Below are positions 23,451-35,798 of a DNA stretch of 64,000 bases, piece after piece. Under the pieces are notes generated by a model, which saw nothing but the letters and a program-made list of their open reading frames with translations, made no database searches and had not been told where the DNA came from. Source of the DNA: Globomyces pollinis-pini (taxonomy: Eukaryota; Chytridiomycota; Chytridiomycetes; Rhizophydiales; Globomycetaceae); contig MU621137.1 of NCBI GenBank assembly GCA_025399215.1, positions 20,616 through 84,615 of the forward strand, read 5' to 3'. The first letter of the stretch is position 1. Every line of letters begins with the position of its first letter. The position numbers were made by a program, and so were the translations under genes.

Positions 23451-24683
23451 TTAACCATGAACTGCACGAGCGAACCCAACTTGGCTGTTTCCTTTATCAT
23501 AAATAGTGTAATAAGCTCTTGTAATGACGGCACCCCAAATGTTGATACCAAGAGAGTTTGCACGTCCATTGAATCCAGATATACAAGTTCCATCACCATT
23601 CTCTAAGACATAGAAAGAGCTATCAATGTCCATTGTGAATCCATTCATGTTGATCTTTACAGTAGGACCATTGTTCTTCAAACCACAATTGATAGAATAA
23701 TAGCCACTGCCAACATCGACAGCGTTAAGAGCACCATTTAAAGCAGCTGCAACTTCACTAGTTAAATGTACCATGGTAGTTCCTGTATCAGAAATAACAT
23801 TGCTATATCCACTAGTAACCATTGAACCGGTTTGCGATCCCACTGACCAAGTCATCTGAGACATATCAAATTGCCAGTAAGTTTGTGCATTTAAAGGCAC
23901 AAAGTGGATTGGACCACTCATCAAATTTCCATTATACCCACCAAATATAACTTGACCAGTTCGGCCTTCATTATAATTGTTCAAATAGAAAGAGAATCCA
24001 TTTTGAGACTGTGGGAAGCCAAGAGCATCAACAAAGTTGGCATTTCTATTTACAGCACGAGAAATGCGAGAGATGGAGTCAAATCCTAAGCCGAAAAGTC
24101 CATCAGAACTAGTTGGAATTCCAGCTTGTTCATAGCTCACACCAATAGGAATACGAGCATTGTTTCCAGCTAATTCAACAGGAGCTTCAAAGATATCACC
24201 CTTTACATAGCCTGATCCATATTGAGTATAATATTGTGCGTTTAAATTGGTTAAACTGCTGTCCGTTGGACTAACAGAGTTTCCACCCTTACAAGAGGTA
24301 TCTGGAGAAGTGCAGCCAGTTCCTCGTACCCAAGTATCTCCTGAACCGGTGTCCAGAATCATAAACACATTGGAATTACCCTTAAACTTAGTATTTAGTT
24401 AAATTACGATTTTGGTAGGGCAAGTCCAAAAGTTGTTATAGAAGTTTCTCAATGGAGCACTTCCAACTACTGCTTTAACCGAGTGACCAACAGCTCGTTT
24501 TTCTTCGGAAACTTGATGCAAAGCGACCCATCGATTAATGAATTGGTTGGACATTTGAACATGATCACTAGTCACAGCATTCCAAGTGACTTGAACAGCT
24601 TGGGCATTATCAGCTTCTGGGATGTTTGGTAAACCAAGCGCTACAGAAGCTAAGGCAAGAGCAGTAGAAAAGTAGGCAATCAT
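23451..24683 (-). CDS. Pepsin-like aspartic protease 1 (family A1), secreted
   Basis: Two exons are joined through a 21-nt intron (near 24381-24401, GTAATTTAACTAAATACTAAG). A signal peptide (MIAYFSTALALASVALG) precedes a short propeptide ending in a dibasic KR before AVGHSV. The mature chain has both catalytic motifs, ILDTGSGDTWVRG and ISDTGTTMV. The flap Tyr is in YYTQYGSGYV, and a C-terminal INIWGAVITRAYYTIYD block matches A1 enzymes. The expected disulfide cysteines are present (CTSPDTSC, CGLKN, CISGF). The gene is about 400 residues, the normal length. It closely resembles the protease at 46.8 kb, including the position of the intron. It probably works outside the cell or in the vacuole; substrates are unknown. 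Confidence 0.92.
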
Positions 24684-24921
24684 TTAGAAATATCGAGTAC
24701 CACTTCTGCCATCTTATACTGTTTGGAAGTTTGGTGGCGTGATGTAACAGGATCCGTCAAATGAAACTATCCAGCCTTGAACAATATCCATCGCATGTTT
24801 GATGTGGGGTGTTACTCAAATGCAAGAAAATGCACGGACTTGACCAATATTGGAAGATACTTGTGTTCTGTACAATCACGTTATTATTAATCCGTCTTCC
24901 AATTTATTAACATTTTACATT

Positions 24922-27900
24922 TTACATTAGACTATCAACAAATAATGAATTTCTATGTGCTGTTTCAATACTTTCCAACACATCCATTTGTTTAATTAAA
25001 TTCACACTCGATTGTACTTTTTGTTGAATTTTGATTCGTTGAAAAAATAAGCTACAATCTAATGATATACAACTAACATCTGCGTCGATCATACTATTGT
25101 GACCACTGCATTTTCTACAGACCTCTTGAATACTTTTGTGTTTCATTTCAATGTCATTTACTCTGTATGACATTTTTTGTAGTGACAAGCTTGATTTGGC
25201 TTTACAACTATCACAAATCTAGTGTCAGAAATATAAATCTATATACCGCTATATATTAAAGAACATGTTCATACCTTCCACACAAAGTATGTTACAAACC
25301 AGACAGTGTGCTGACTTGTAATAGTGATCAATTGTGTTTCTATTTCTTGTCATCATAGTTTCACCCGTGTCAATATAATCAATGGCTCTAGATTTCTTGG
25401 GCATTTCATTATACCAGGCTTCGATATCCACTCCAACCAGATTAAAAACCCTTGAAAGTGGCCCAATCATCTGCTTAGTGATGTAATATGTACGATGCAG
25501 TCTTAAAGATTGATCATATAGTAAATCATAAGGCGAGACCACAGCATCAATCAACCGATGTTTTGGACCTGCATGAACAACCACATATGGTACTCTCTCT
25601 TTGTATTGAGGTTCTGATCGATCATCCTTTTTCATATTTTGCACACTTAAATGCGCTCCTGGTGGTAAAGTTTTTGACCTTTTGTTTAAATTAAAGAGTT
25701 TGTACCTATAGGTCCCTAACTTCACTTCTTTTGCAATTATAAAGTCTTGAATATTTACATTTCCAGTCAGGATTTTTGTCCATTCTTTATACAAGTATTT
25801 CTTTAATTCTGACAGATCTTTGGATCGAAACAGAATTCTAAGAGATCAGATAAAGAGTCATACTTTAAACAATTCTCCAGACTTTTCGCCACTGCAAAAC
25901 ATCCATCTCTACGAACAGTTTCAATTCCTTTTGCATCAAAGACGGGTTCGTTATCTGTAGGCAGCTCGTATTTGAATCCAACGTATCGTTTCTTTGCCAA
26001 CAACATACAAGGGTGGTATACCTAGCCATTAATATCAAGTTTTTACCTTTTCAAACTTCAATTTAATTGGTTTCGGGTTCATATTTGTGATTGTATTTAC
26101 TATCTCCTCTCCAATTGTAAATGCAGTATCCTTTGAAGTTCCATCTAAAGCAACAAATAAACTATCGGTATCTCCATATACGACACGAGCATTCCAATTC
26201 GGACGAGAGTGGATCAACTCTATACTCTGAAATGCGTCAATAAAGAGCGATAAGTTACCCTCTCCAATGTAGCCCTACCACTTTGAATGATCGAATCTGA
26301 TATTTCAACCTTAAATTAATACAATGGACCTTACACATGGCATTCTACCAGAGTAACTGGCTGCTGTATATCCAAACGTAACATTAGCAAGTAACTTCAA
26401 TCCTAATTGCTTCGCATCTAGTATCCTCAGTAGACTCTAATTATGTTATACAACCTACTCAACAAATACCTTGTTATCCTTATAAAGTTTCATCGATTGC
26501 TTTACCATCACTCTAGTATCTAGAATCTCTGACACCATTCGACTTAAAACACCCTGTCGCACATGAGATTTTACAAACACAACGCCATTAGGAGTGACTA
26601 GCCCATTAGTTGCTTATAAGGTACTATTGATATGATCTTTCAACTCTTCAATCACTGATGGATCAACCATAAAATCATCTTTTGCACCCAAAGGATTGGA
26701 GGAGCCAATGAGTTTTACACGGCCAAGAATGGTTGAGTAACACAAGTTGTATGCAATCATTAAAGAAGGATACAGACTTTGGAAATCTAATACTAGTACT
26801 GGGCTAGTGTAAAACTTAGATTGTGGCTCCCTAATATAAATAAATGAGCATTGTACATATTTAATGGCAAACATTCGGGAGCATTCATTTGGTTCACCTA
26901 ATAGATAAGAAATTAATTCACAAACATGCGCTCGACTGGGTGATAACATAACAAAGTTTTCTGGACGTGCAATTCTTGCCATTACCGATTCCACTTTGTA
27001 TTGAGAACCTCTAGTAACAACAGAGTAGAAATCAATTCCATAGACTTTAGCAAATTCACTATATTTAACGTGTATATAAATACATACCTAGTTTGATTGA
27101 CGAACTCAATTTTCTCCAACAATTCAATATTAAACTGAACTCGGTCAAGATAATATTTCATGGTTCTCCAACGCATCAACATGCCGTGATCATACCACTC
27201 AGTAAGAATTTTCGGAGAAAATTTAGGGATTCTTGTAGATAAGATATTATAACACTTACCTTTGATGCAGAACGTGAAAGACCTGTTAAAAATTTAATAT
27301 TGCAAATAAAGTCTTACCATATTTTCAATTGTATATGAGGTTAAGCTGATATCCTGTCGCAATATTCGCCAGACGTTTATAAATATTCTTCCACTGGAAT
27401 GCAATGAGGACTGCTTGTGCGCACCCCAAGCATCTAGTTCTTGTTCATAATGGTTATGACTATACTTTGGTACAATACGGGAAAGCTTTTCACATAAATG
27501 AATCTTGTATTCTTTTGCACGGTGTATCAAGTATCCCCATGAAGATGTTTGGATTTCATAACCTAGTAGTACATCTGGATCCCAAATTCGGACATGTTTA
27601 TAAAAACATTCAATCATTTCCTTCTCTGTTTCAACCACTTCAAGACTAAACCCTAAACGACGAGCTCAATAGTATTGTCTTTTACCATTCAATCCAGCTC
27701 TACTAATTGAAAACTTATCTCGAATAGATATCATTCCTACATGGCATCCAGACAACTTTCCATTTGTAGGCAATTGAGTATTTGTCGAAAAAAAACAGTA
27801 AAAAAGACAGCAAACTGGGTCTTTGGTAAAATCCGGTACCAAATTTTCTCTAGTTCGGACTAAATGTAAATAGTTATTAACTATACCATGTACTTCAAGA

Positions 27901-30900
27901 CTAAGCATACTAATCATTTGTTTGTCATTAATTGCATCAGTTAATGGTGTACTGTATTTAAAGTCATGAGTGTTCATAGGTGTCGGCTTTTCAACCTAGA
28001 TTTAGCCAAAATTGATGTACTTGAGACATATCAATCCGTTTTCGTCTTCTAGTTTTCATCAACTCTAACATTAACATGAAAATAAACAGCCAACCTTCAA
28101 GAGCTTTATCTTCAGATTGTATCCAGTTTTCGGCTTGCTTTCTATTCAATGGCGGTTTTGGTAATGTCCAGATTTTACGACGATGTATACTAATTTTTGT
28201 CAAAAACTTAACATTATACAGTTTGTTAGACAGCGGGAAACGGTTCTTCCAATATTGAAATCCATGATAAATTTTACCAGCAGGTTTTCCTTGAGAAGAT
28301 TGAGAATTCCACAAAGTTCGAACCACATCACTAGTATCAAAAGGTTGCAAATTTGATAATTCCTTGTTCTTGATGATGAATTCCTTACCTCCATAAATAA
28401 ATGGTTTAAGAGGGGTATCTTTTGAGTTCGAAAAGAATGGGGATTGATATTCAACTTGTGGTTGGTCATACATCTGCAAAGTGTTGAGTAAATGAGCAGC
28501 TGATGGTGGGATCAAATTGAATCTATGAAGGCGTGTTTTGATAGATTTTGTGTTATATACGGGCGAGCTAATCAAGATTGGGGTAACCAATCTCTTATCC
28601 AACGAAATCGTCATCTCAGTTGATTGAGAAAAACAATCAGCCCGATTTGGATGATCTACCACCGTATTATGACGCTTTAATGGAGAATTATACGCGGCAT
28701 CACTAATTGAGGAACTTTGTACATGAGAAGATGATGGTGAATCTGCATTAGGTGGGTTACAAAAAAAAGACCAGTTTGAATCTTTAATCTTTCGGGCTGG
28801 AGACCACGAGCTGTTCAAATTCTTACTAAACTGTTTCGGCCATGACTCTTTAATATCTATGGATCCATCTCTCTGAGGAAATATCTTGGTTTCCATCATA
28901 GGATCAGATGTTAAATCAAATCTCACTCTCTAAAGCATCAATATTAAAAGTAAACCTTTGGTTTAGAAAATCTCGTCAATAATTTTTTTCGCTTTGAATC
29001 GTTGGGGTCATCATCTGCACCATCGTTTTGTGGTAGCATGCGATGGGAAGTTTTTTTCTTGTATTTTGGTGTTAAATCCACATCTTCAACTGGATCTTCT
29101 TCAACTTCATACCCTGTTAATGAATTTAAAAACAATCCGGGATGTTCACTGATGTATTTCTCAAATGCAACAGTATGATTGACTTCTTCAAGAGGCAGCC
29201 ATGAGCATTGATCCAAACTATATCCCTTCCATTGAACATAGAATAAATATTTATGATGATTGATATCAAATGAATCGCGTTTATGATCCAGAATTTTTTC
29301 AACAAAATATTCAAGTTCTCCATTTAACATGATTGGCCCAGGAGGATGACGCTCATTGGATCGAGCTGCATTAACTTCAGTACAAGTAATAGGATCAGAA
29401 GAAAATAAACCAATCAAAGAGCTTCTAGCTTGTAAAGTTGAGGTATAGATGGAATCACAATCAAGCATTAAATTGGGATGCATTTGCAGATAATTTTTTA
29501 CTACTGGCATATCAATTACATCTGACAAATCAACCCAATGATTCTTATCACCATTTTCATTTTCCACTAACAGTTTCAGTTGCGTTTCTTTTGAACGTGA
29601 ATCTTTAAAAATTTTGTGATTGATGATGTTCATTGGAGTTTCTTCTTGTAAAGAGGGTCTCTGTTTTTTGTATGAATCTCCATGTTCCTTTTCCAAATTT
29701 TCCAAAACTAGAATCGTCAATTCCGGTTTTTGTTTCAAATAATCATCTAGAATAGGGTCATCTGACAATTCTGATAATACAACCCATGTGTACTTTGGCG
29801 TTTCTTGCGCAGTATTGGTTTGAATGCAAAATTCAATATCCCCATTTACGATATGATGAGTATTGATAAACCTGTTTTTAACTGGTGATAATTGACTAGC
29901 ATTCACGCAAGATGGCAGATCTTCACCATTTGCTACACTATCTGCTGCCATATCTACTTCGCTCTCTTCGATAGAAACAGTGGAATTTGAATCTTCCTCA
30001 TGCCTATTCGAACTGAAATTGAAGTCAAAATCAGAAGACAAGTTTTGAAGCAGTCTAGACCTTGTATTAGAATCCAACGGTGAACAACTAATTATATTTT
30101 GATTTGCAAGGTGTTTGACATTGGTTGGTGTAGATCCCGGTGTTGCTAAAATGGTACTGGGGAGTCGGAATGGTGATGAATCAGCAGCAAAAACTTTTGT
30201 GGAATGTCGCTTGGGGATATGTTTTTGAATCTCATTTGATTTTGATTGGAGATGATGACTTTTCATATGCGATTGAATTGGATTGGTGGACTTAACTTTC
30301 AATGAAAGGTGTGGGTGGTAGGGTGAGTACTTATGATCTTTTAATGTGTCCACAGTATTAGCACTATCGTCAATACCATCAGTATCGTGATTTATGACAC
30401 TATTCGACTGAAATGTATCGTCTTGTTGGTCAACTCCAATTATGCTTGTAGGATCATCCACATCCTTGCAGTTCTCCAATGCCTTGTCATTGAGTACTTC
30501 AACATCACCAACGGAATCAAAACGATTTTCACTTGTACCAAATTTGTCAGGAACACTGCATTGGTTTGCAACATTATTTTCTGCTTCATACTCCACAACA
30601 GGTATTTCACCCCTGCTATTACTGCTTAGCCTCGGTTCCAGTTCTAAACCAGCTATCGATTCGTCAATTTGAATGCTAGATATATCACCAATATCTTGCA
30701 TCCCAAATTCTTCAGGTGTATAACAATCATGCAAATCCTGTTCATCCATACCATCCAAATACACCATATCTTCTAAGATTGCTTCCATTTCCAAATCATT
30801 TTGGGTCAATATCTATAATGAGTGTGATAAATTTGTACATTTTGTGATTGTTGAATCACAATTTCTTGATCTACCAGTTTTTCGATATCAGATATTGAAA

Positions 30901-32208
30901 ATGAATCAGTGCGTGATAATGAAGTTTGAGACGAGTTGACATTTGTTTTGGGGGCCACAGTATCAAACGATTGGAGAGGTGGGTGAAGGTATGATATGGC
31001 AGCAAAAACGGTCAAAATATCATTACGTGGAACTGTATTGATCAACTTTTCATGTTTGGTTATTTGACATTTCGTTCGTAAAAGCTCATTAAGTTTATCT
31101 CTCAGTTGAGTTTCATTTACCCATGGTATGTATGGTTGTCGTTGAGTAGTGGTAGGCAGTGTATCGGAATTCAATCGTGGTAATTTCATCTTGTCACGCC
31201 TTGCATTTTCATCCTAATGATTAGTATATACATTTACATTCCAAATAGCCGCCAGAGATGGAACTAGTGGGATATCAGAATTCGGTACAGTTGCATCTAA
31301 GTTCTTGACTAAAGCTTTATCTGGCCTTTCTTTAACCCATAATCGATTCATAATTTCTCCTGGCCATGTGTCCATTTCTATTTCGCAGTAACTTTGTCGA
31401 TCGGGTGATGATGGTTGATTCCAATACATTGAATCATCCAGTTCTTTAATTTGGAACCCATTATTTCCTACCAGATATCAATAATCATCACACATACCGT
31501 CTATCAATTTCAATTTTCCAAATGCTGAGTTGGTTAGTGTATAATTTGTTACAAGGATCTAGATATTAGAGTTTGTGTTTGAATACCTTTAGATAAACGT
31601 ATTTTAAAGAAAGATAAATGAATGAATTCCATTCCATATAGATTATAATCAACCAAAAATTGCAAGAGATATGGAATATGCGATTCATATACTTCAAACT
31701 TTTGACCCATAATTGCACCAGTTTCCAATAACCCAACAATTCTATTTACCATCATTGGGTTGAACAGATAAATCTTTAAGAAATACGAGTATTGGCAATG
31801 AAATCCATAAAATGGTATTCCTTTAACTATCGATTTTGAGATTAGCGAATGTTTCATACCCAAAATAATCGCTTTAACTGTGGGTATCTTATTGGTTGAA
31901 TTCATTGATAATTGTGCAGCAAGGTTGATACTCTTCCCGATTTGTTCAATAAACTCATTTGACTTTTCAATTGATCCAGTGTATGGGACATAAATATAAG
32001 GATAGACTTGATGGATGTGAAGGCAAGTATTTCTAATATCTTATTGATGAAGCATATGTTACTGTCCTTGTTTGGTAGTTCCAAATATTCTAATGACTGT
32101 TACTTTGGAGGCAGTATCGAATTGTCCATGACCACTATCTAATGGAATAGATGGTGAGATTTGATAATGGTCCAGGGAGAGTATTCTAATTGAAACTTTA
32201 CCATCCAT
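24922..32208 (-). CDS. REV3: DNA polymerase zeta catalytic subunit with inserted chromodomain
   Basis: The start is [18 protein letters not shown] (32208), then [28 protein letters not shown] and [17 protein letters not shown], as in REV3. A large insert (about 28944-30809) follows, then [27 protein letters not shown] and polymerase motifs DFQSLYPS (A), the FGY/SGRMPC area (B) and YGDTDSLF (C). The C-terminal metal-binding cysteines are CLVC, CDSC, CRKC and CISLDC. The insert is in frame: a 26-nt intron (about 30811-30836) and another (about 28928-28953) join it to REV3 exons on both sides. It holds a chromodomain (29128-29330: [40 protein letters not shown]) and two related half-copies (29719-29797, 29469-29542). 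REV3 with REV7 performs translesion synthesis. Some internal splice sites are not resolved. Confidence 0.9.
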
Positions 32209-32658
32209 CAAGTCGTGCAGTAAAGATAAGAAAAGTTCGAACTACAATTTGTCCACTATAGCCCAATGCGCTCACTTCTTGCACTTATTAAATATTCATA
32301 GGACATATTTGGCAAGTATTAGAGTGTATCTATTAACTTATCAACGCTACCTAAGTATTCCTGCACTCTTGTTATATCAAATATATGTTCACGTAAAAAC
32401 CTAATCCAAAAAGTCTACCAGAATTCAAAAGTTATCAATTTCTGTAAATGTAGATTTTGGCGTAGTGTTTATACTTTTGATTATATACAAAAATAGCTTA
32501 ATTGTTTCTTATTTATACTGAATTCTAATAGTATTTTACTGTGAGATTCTAATTAGTTTCAAATCAATTGATAATGTTCTATGTTGGATAAGTGAAACAG
32601 TTGAGGCACTAGAATGTGTAGGACTAGTTTTATTGAAACTCAATACAATTGCAGATAA
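32209..32658. other. Intergenic stretch upstream of REV3
   Basis: About 450 bp of AT-rich sequence between the REV3 start codon and the stop codon of uL11, both on the minus strand. No open frame, tRNA or clear repeat is seen. It presumably holds the REV3 promoter and the uL11 3' end. Confidence 0.6.
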
Positions 32659-33236
32659 TTAAGCAGAAGGGCATTCCAGATCACCGGATTGAATCTGTTC
32701 AATCAAATCATGAGGATTTTGACCGTCAACGGTGCAACCAACGGAGTGGCAAGTACCGAGGATTTCTCTGACATTTCCAGAGAATTCTTTAGCGTAGGAT
32801 TTGAATTTCAATTTACGAGCGATTTCGTAAACTTGGTCCAAAGACAAGTTACCGCTGTGCTTGATGTTCTTTTCCTTTTTACGATCCCGTGGTGGTTCCT
32901 TTAATGCGTGGATGATTAAAGTGGAAGCAGAAGGTAATACTTCGACGGTAGCTTGACGATTTTGGATAGCCAAACGAACAGTGACCTTTAATCCTTTGTA
33001 AGCTTGAGTGGCCTTAGCGATATCATCACCGGCTTTCTTTGGAGGCTAAAAACGAATTAGCAATAGTTTATATAAAAAGCGAGTTGAATCAATATAGTGA
33101 AATAGTGTAATCCAGTTTAACATACCACACCGAGAGGACCCAACTTAGGGGCCAATACGGAACCACCGGGAACTTCTCCACCAGTGGAACGAATGATGAC
33201 GTATTTAACTTCAGTGTCGACTGGTTTTGGAGGCAT
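32659..33236 (-). CDS. RPL12: 60S ribosomal protein L12 (uL11)
   Basis: The first exon encodes [20 protein letters not shown] and [11 protein letters not shown]. An intron (about 33047-33123) separates it from [20 protein letters not shown] and [19 protein letters not shown]. The C-terminus has [34 protein letters not shown] and ends SGDLECPSA. The total is about 165 residues, the usual eukaryotic length. uL11 forms the base of the P-stalk with 23S/28S rRNA and P0, where GTPase factors dock. Codon use is biased like that of RPSA. It is head-to-head with GLE1 with only 118 bp between the start codons, and that interval holds a GGAT repeat and a double TTAGGG element. Confidence 0.97.
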
Positions 33237-33246
33237 CTAATAGGTT

Positions 33247-33263
33247 AGGATGGATGGATGGAT
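33247..33263. repeat. GGATGGATGGAT repeat in the uL11/GLE1 promoter
   Basis: The sequence GGATGGATGGATGGATGAA lies just upstream of the uL11 start codon. A comparable array sits in the probable 5'-UTR intron of RPSA (about 15297-15327). A shared role in ribosomal protein gene expression is inference; it may be simple repeat sequence. Confidence 0.4.
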
Positions 33264-33319
33264 GAATTACGATTCTTTAAATGTGAAAATTTTAGTGATT
33301 CATCCATGAAATTGAAGAG

Positions 33320-33336
33320 TTAGGGTTGTTAGGGTT
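33320..33336. promoter_or_regulatory. Double TTAGGG (telobox-like) element, uL11/GLE1 promoter
   Basis: TTAGGGTTGTTAGGGTT lies between divergent uL11 and GLE1, about 84 bp from the uL11 ATG and 18 bp from the GLE1 ATG. The same 17-mer with one change (C for T at the tenth base) lies 40 bp upstream of CCT4. TTAGGG-type sites bind TRF-like Myb factors such as Tbf1 in fungi; binding here is inferred. Confidence 0.55.
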
Positions 33337-33354
33337 ATTCACTTGACCTTCTCA

Positions 33355-35211
33355 ATGGGAAAATATGGATTGAATTTGAAGGATGATGAGAAGAGAAAGA
33401 GCGGGAAAGAGAGTATGAGCTGCGAATACTTGAGGGAGGATACTGTAGAGCTTAAGCAAGGGAACGATCATCCTCGTGCTAAACTATCTCTGCCTTTACA
33501 TTCTCCTCACCATCTTAAAAATCTACCATTTACTCTTCATACTCCTGCAAAATCACTGTATTCTAATTTAAACAAAAAACAAACCAACTCTCCATCACAA
33601 TTAGACCTATTATTTAACAATCATATTCAACTACAAAATAATAATAATATCCATTCAAATACTATAAAACAAATGGAAGAAAGATTATTAGCCAAAAATA
33701 CTATGTTGTTGTCCGATTTATCGCGTTCATTAGACCAACTCAACCTATTGGAAAAAGAAATTCAAGATGACTTGAAAAGTACTCGTGTGATCTAATCATT
33801 AGAAAAGCAACAAGAAGCCAAACGAATTCAAGATGAAAAACAAGCAAAGGAACAAGAAGAGTTGAGACAAGCAAAGTTGAAATTAGAGGAACAAACAAGG
33901 CTAAAGAAAGAAGAGGAAGATCAAAAGGCAAAAAGTATAGAGGAGGAAAAGAAGCGACAGGAGCAACTTCAAAAGAGTGCTGAGCAAAAACTAAATGTAA
34001 TTGTCGCATAAAATAACTAGAAATAGGTATATTGATATAATACATAATCTCTAGACACCTGTACCTATATTGCCCGGAGAAGCAAGTGAAAAGAATGCAC
34101 AGGACCAGTCTAAAATAATTACTGTTGGCCCTAGTGCATCCACCAATCCAGTCAATGGAGTATTATACCCTATTTATTGACGATAGAATACCTCTTCCGG
34201 TCCTAGTCCACGTTTAGTGTCTCCCTCAGCCTGGGATGTCGCTTTTCACCATCTCGAAAAAGTCAATGTAATCAACTTGAAATATTAATCTATATCGACA
34301 GCACATTAAAAAAGTAATTAAGCCAGAATCCCTTAAAGACAATGCTATACAAAACAAACTATTTAAGGATCGTATGGTTATTAACCGAACAATTGGCCAG
34401 TTGACTCCCATCTTTCAAAACATTCTGGTACTTTTAAAAAAATTAGGGAATACACTAAAAGATGTCAAAGACAATCATCCCAATCTTTACGAGTTAGTTT
34501 TATATATGTTGGCCAAAAAAGTTGTGGTAAGGATGGATTCAAGCTAATGTATAGAAACAAGCAGAAACAGAAGTATCCGTAAGAAAAGAAACTGCATTTC
34601 CATTAGCTGTGCTATGTGTTGTGACTGCCAACAAACATCAACCATTTATCGATATTCTGCTGGGAAGAATGATGTTCAAGTGCTCCTACATTATTCCATG
34701 TTACCAAAAAAAATTGCCAGTATTCTATTTAGCATCTTATTCTAGACTGAAACTGTACCAGAATACCAAAGCCGACTTGGGTATAAAATGACGAATGGTA
34801 CTTTTGAAACTGAGTTACAGTATAATGAACGAATGTGTGGAATCGTATCACTGTATGCAGCTATTATACAAACGAAAGGTTTTACACCAAATCTAATAAG
34901 TAGTACCTAACATACCAAACCCATTTGGTATACAACATGCATGGACATGGTTAGCTAGAATCCTCAATATGAAACCTAGAAAGCTAACTCCGCAACTTAT
35001 ATACACCTTTCTCGAGATCACCGGTAACGCCCTCATTAATGAATATCGGCATCAAGCAAAGAAAATGATTTTGGTGATAAAGGATCAATTTATTCCCACC
35101 ATCCCCGCTGCCGCCATTAGCAGCACTACGAGATTGCAATCGTTTTTGGAGGAAACTGTGATTAAGAATGGTACCATTCCTATTTGTTCTGGGTCCGATT
35201 TTGCCAAATAA
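33355..35211 (+). CDS. GLE1: GLE1, nuclear pore mRNA export factor
   Basis: The first exon (MGKYGLNLKDDEKRKSG) is basic. A long charged coiled coil follows (QQEAKRIQDEKQAKEQEELR, KKEEEDQKAKSIEEEKKRQE). The C-terminal GLE1 domain contains SLKDNAIQNKLFKDRMVINR, KQAETEVSVRKETAFPLAVL, CSYIIPCYQKKLP, LGYKMTNGTFETELQYNERM and CGIVSLYAAIIQT, then HAWTWLARILNMKPR and NALINEYRHQAKKM. This is the family's order. Gle1 with inositol hexakisphosphate activates the DEAD-box helicase Dbp5 on the cytoplasmic face of the pore. Exons are joined by introns of about 25-50 nt, clear ones near 33796-33798 upstream side, 34000-34055, 34529-34558 and 34880-34917. Divergent from uL11. Confidence 0.9.
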
Positions 35212-35266
35212 AGGTGTACTTGTTTTCCAAATATTATATTTTATTTTAAATACTATTGTTGTATTA

Positions 35267-35700
35267 TTAAACTGGTATTTCATTCATTGGAATCCTTCTC
35301 TTTTGTTCGATTTCAATGGTTAATTCCACAACTAATTGCCAATCATCGCTAAACCCATCTACACTATATTAAAAACAATACGATACCTTTAATACATCTT
35401 CTAAATTCTTTCAAAGCTCTATCAGGTTCTCCTAAATTCAAGAAACAATAACCCAACAAATGTCTTCCAATCGTTGTTGCTCCAGGTAAGACTATATATT
35501 GTTGTAAACACACTAGAGCTCTAGAAAATGACCCTAATTGATAGAAATCTTTAGCAACCTAATCAAGTTAGATGATGAGTTTTTACTTGATAGATATCAT
35601 AAGCTTCTGGTACTCGATTCAATCGACGTTGAAACCAAGCAAATATTTCTTCTTTCGACATTGTCGGTTTAAACGATTCATAATCATTAAATATATTCAT
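35267..35700 (-). CDS. Small TPR-repeat protein
   Basis: Three exons join to about 125 residues: MNIFNDYESFKPTMSKEEIF, AWFQRRLNRVPEAYDIYQ, then VAKDFYQLGSFSRALVCLQQ and GRHLLGYCFLNLGEPDRALK EFRRCIKG, ending RRIPMNEIPV. Two tetratricopeptide-like helix pairs (A-D-Y-LG-Y--AL and LLGYC-LNLGE-D-AL--F) are visible. Introns lie near 35555-35582 and 35360-35388. The protein is short for a TPR scaffold, so it may be a partner-binding adaptor. I do not recognise an orthologue; an in-frame Met at 35766 would lengthen it by 22 residues. Its start is about 100 bp from that of the divergent CFAP73-like gene. Confidence 0.65.
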
Positions 35701-35798
35701 CACAGTTTTGTTTGATTCGTTAAAATAAACTCTACAAAAAAAGGCTCGCGTTTTTTTTTTGAACACAAGACTTGTTTTGATTGAGAATTGATAGTATC

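Noticed and set aside
28944..30809. The chromodomain exon as a separate HP1-like gene
   Set aside because: It has no ATG at its 5' end, and short introns on both sides join it in frame to REV3 exons, so a separate gene is less likely.
33740..34045. Minus-strand frame of 101 codons
   Set aside because: It is antisense to the low-complexity charged coiled coil of GLE1.
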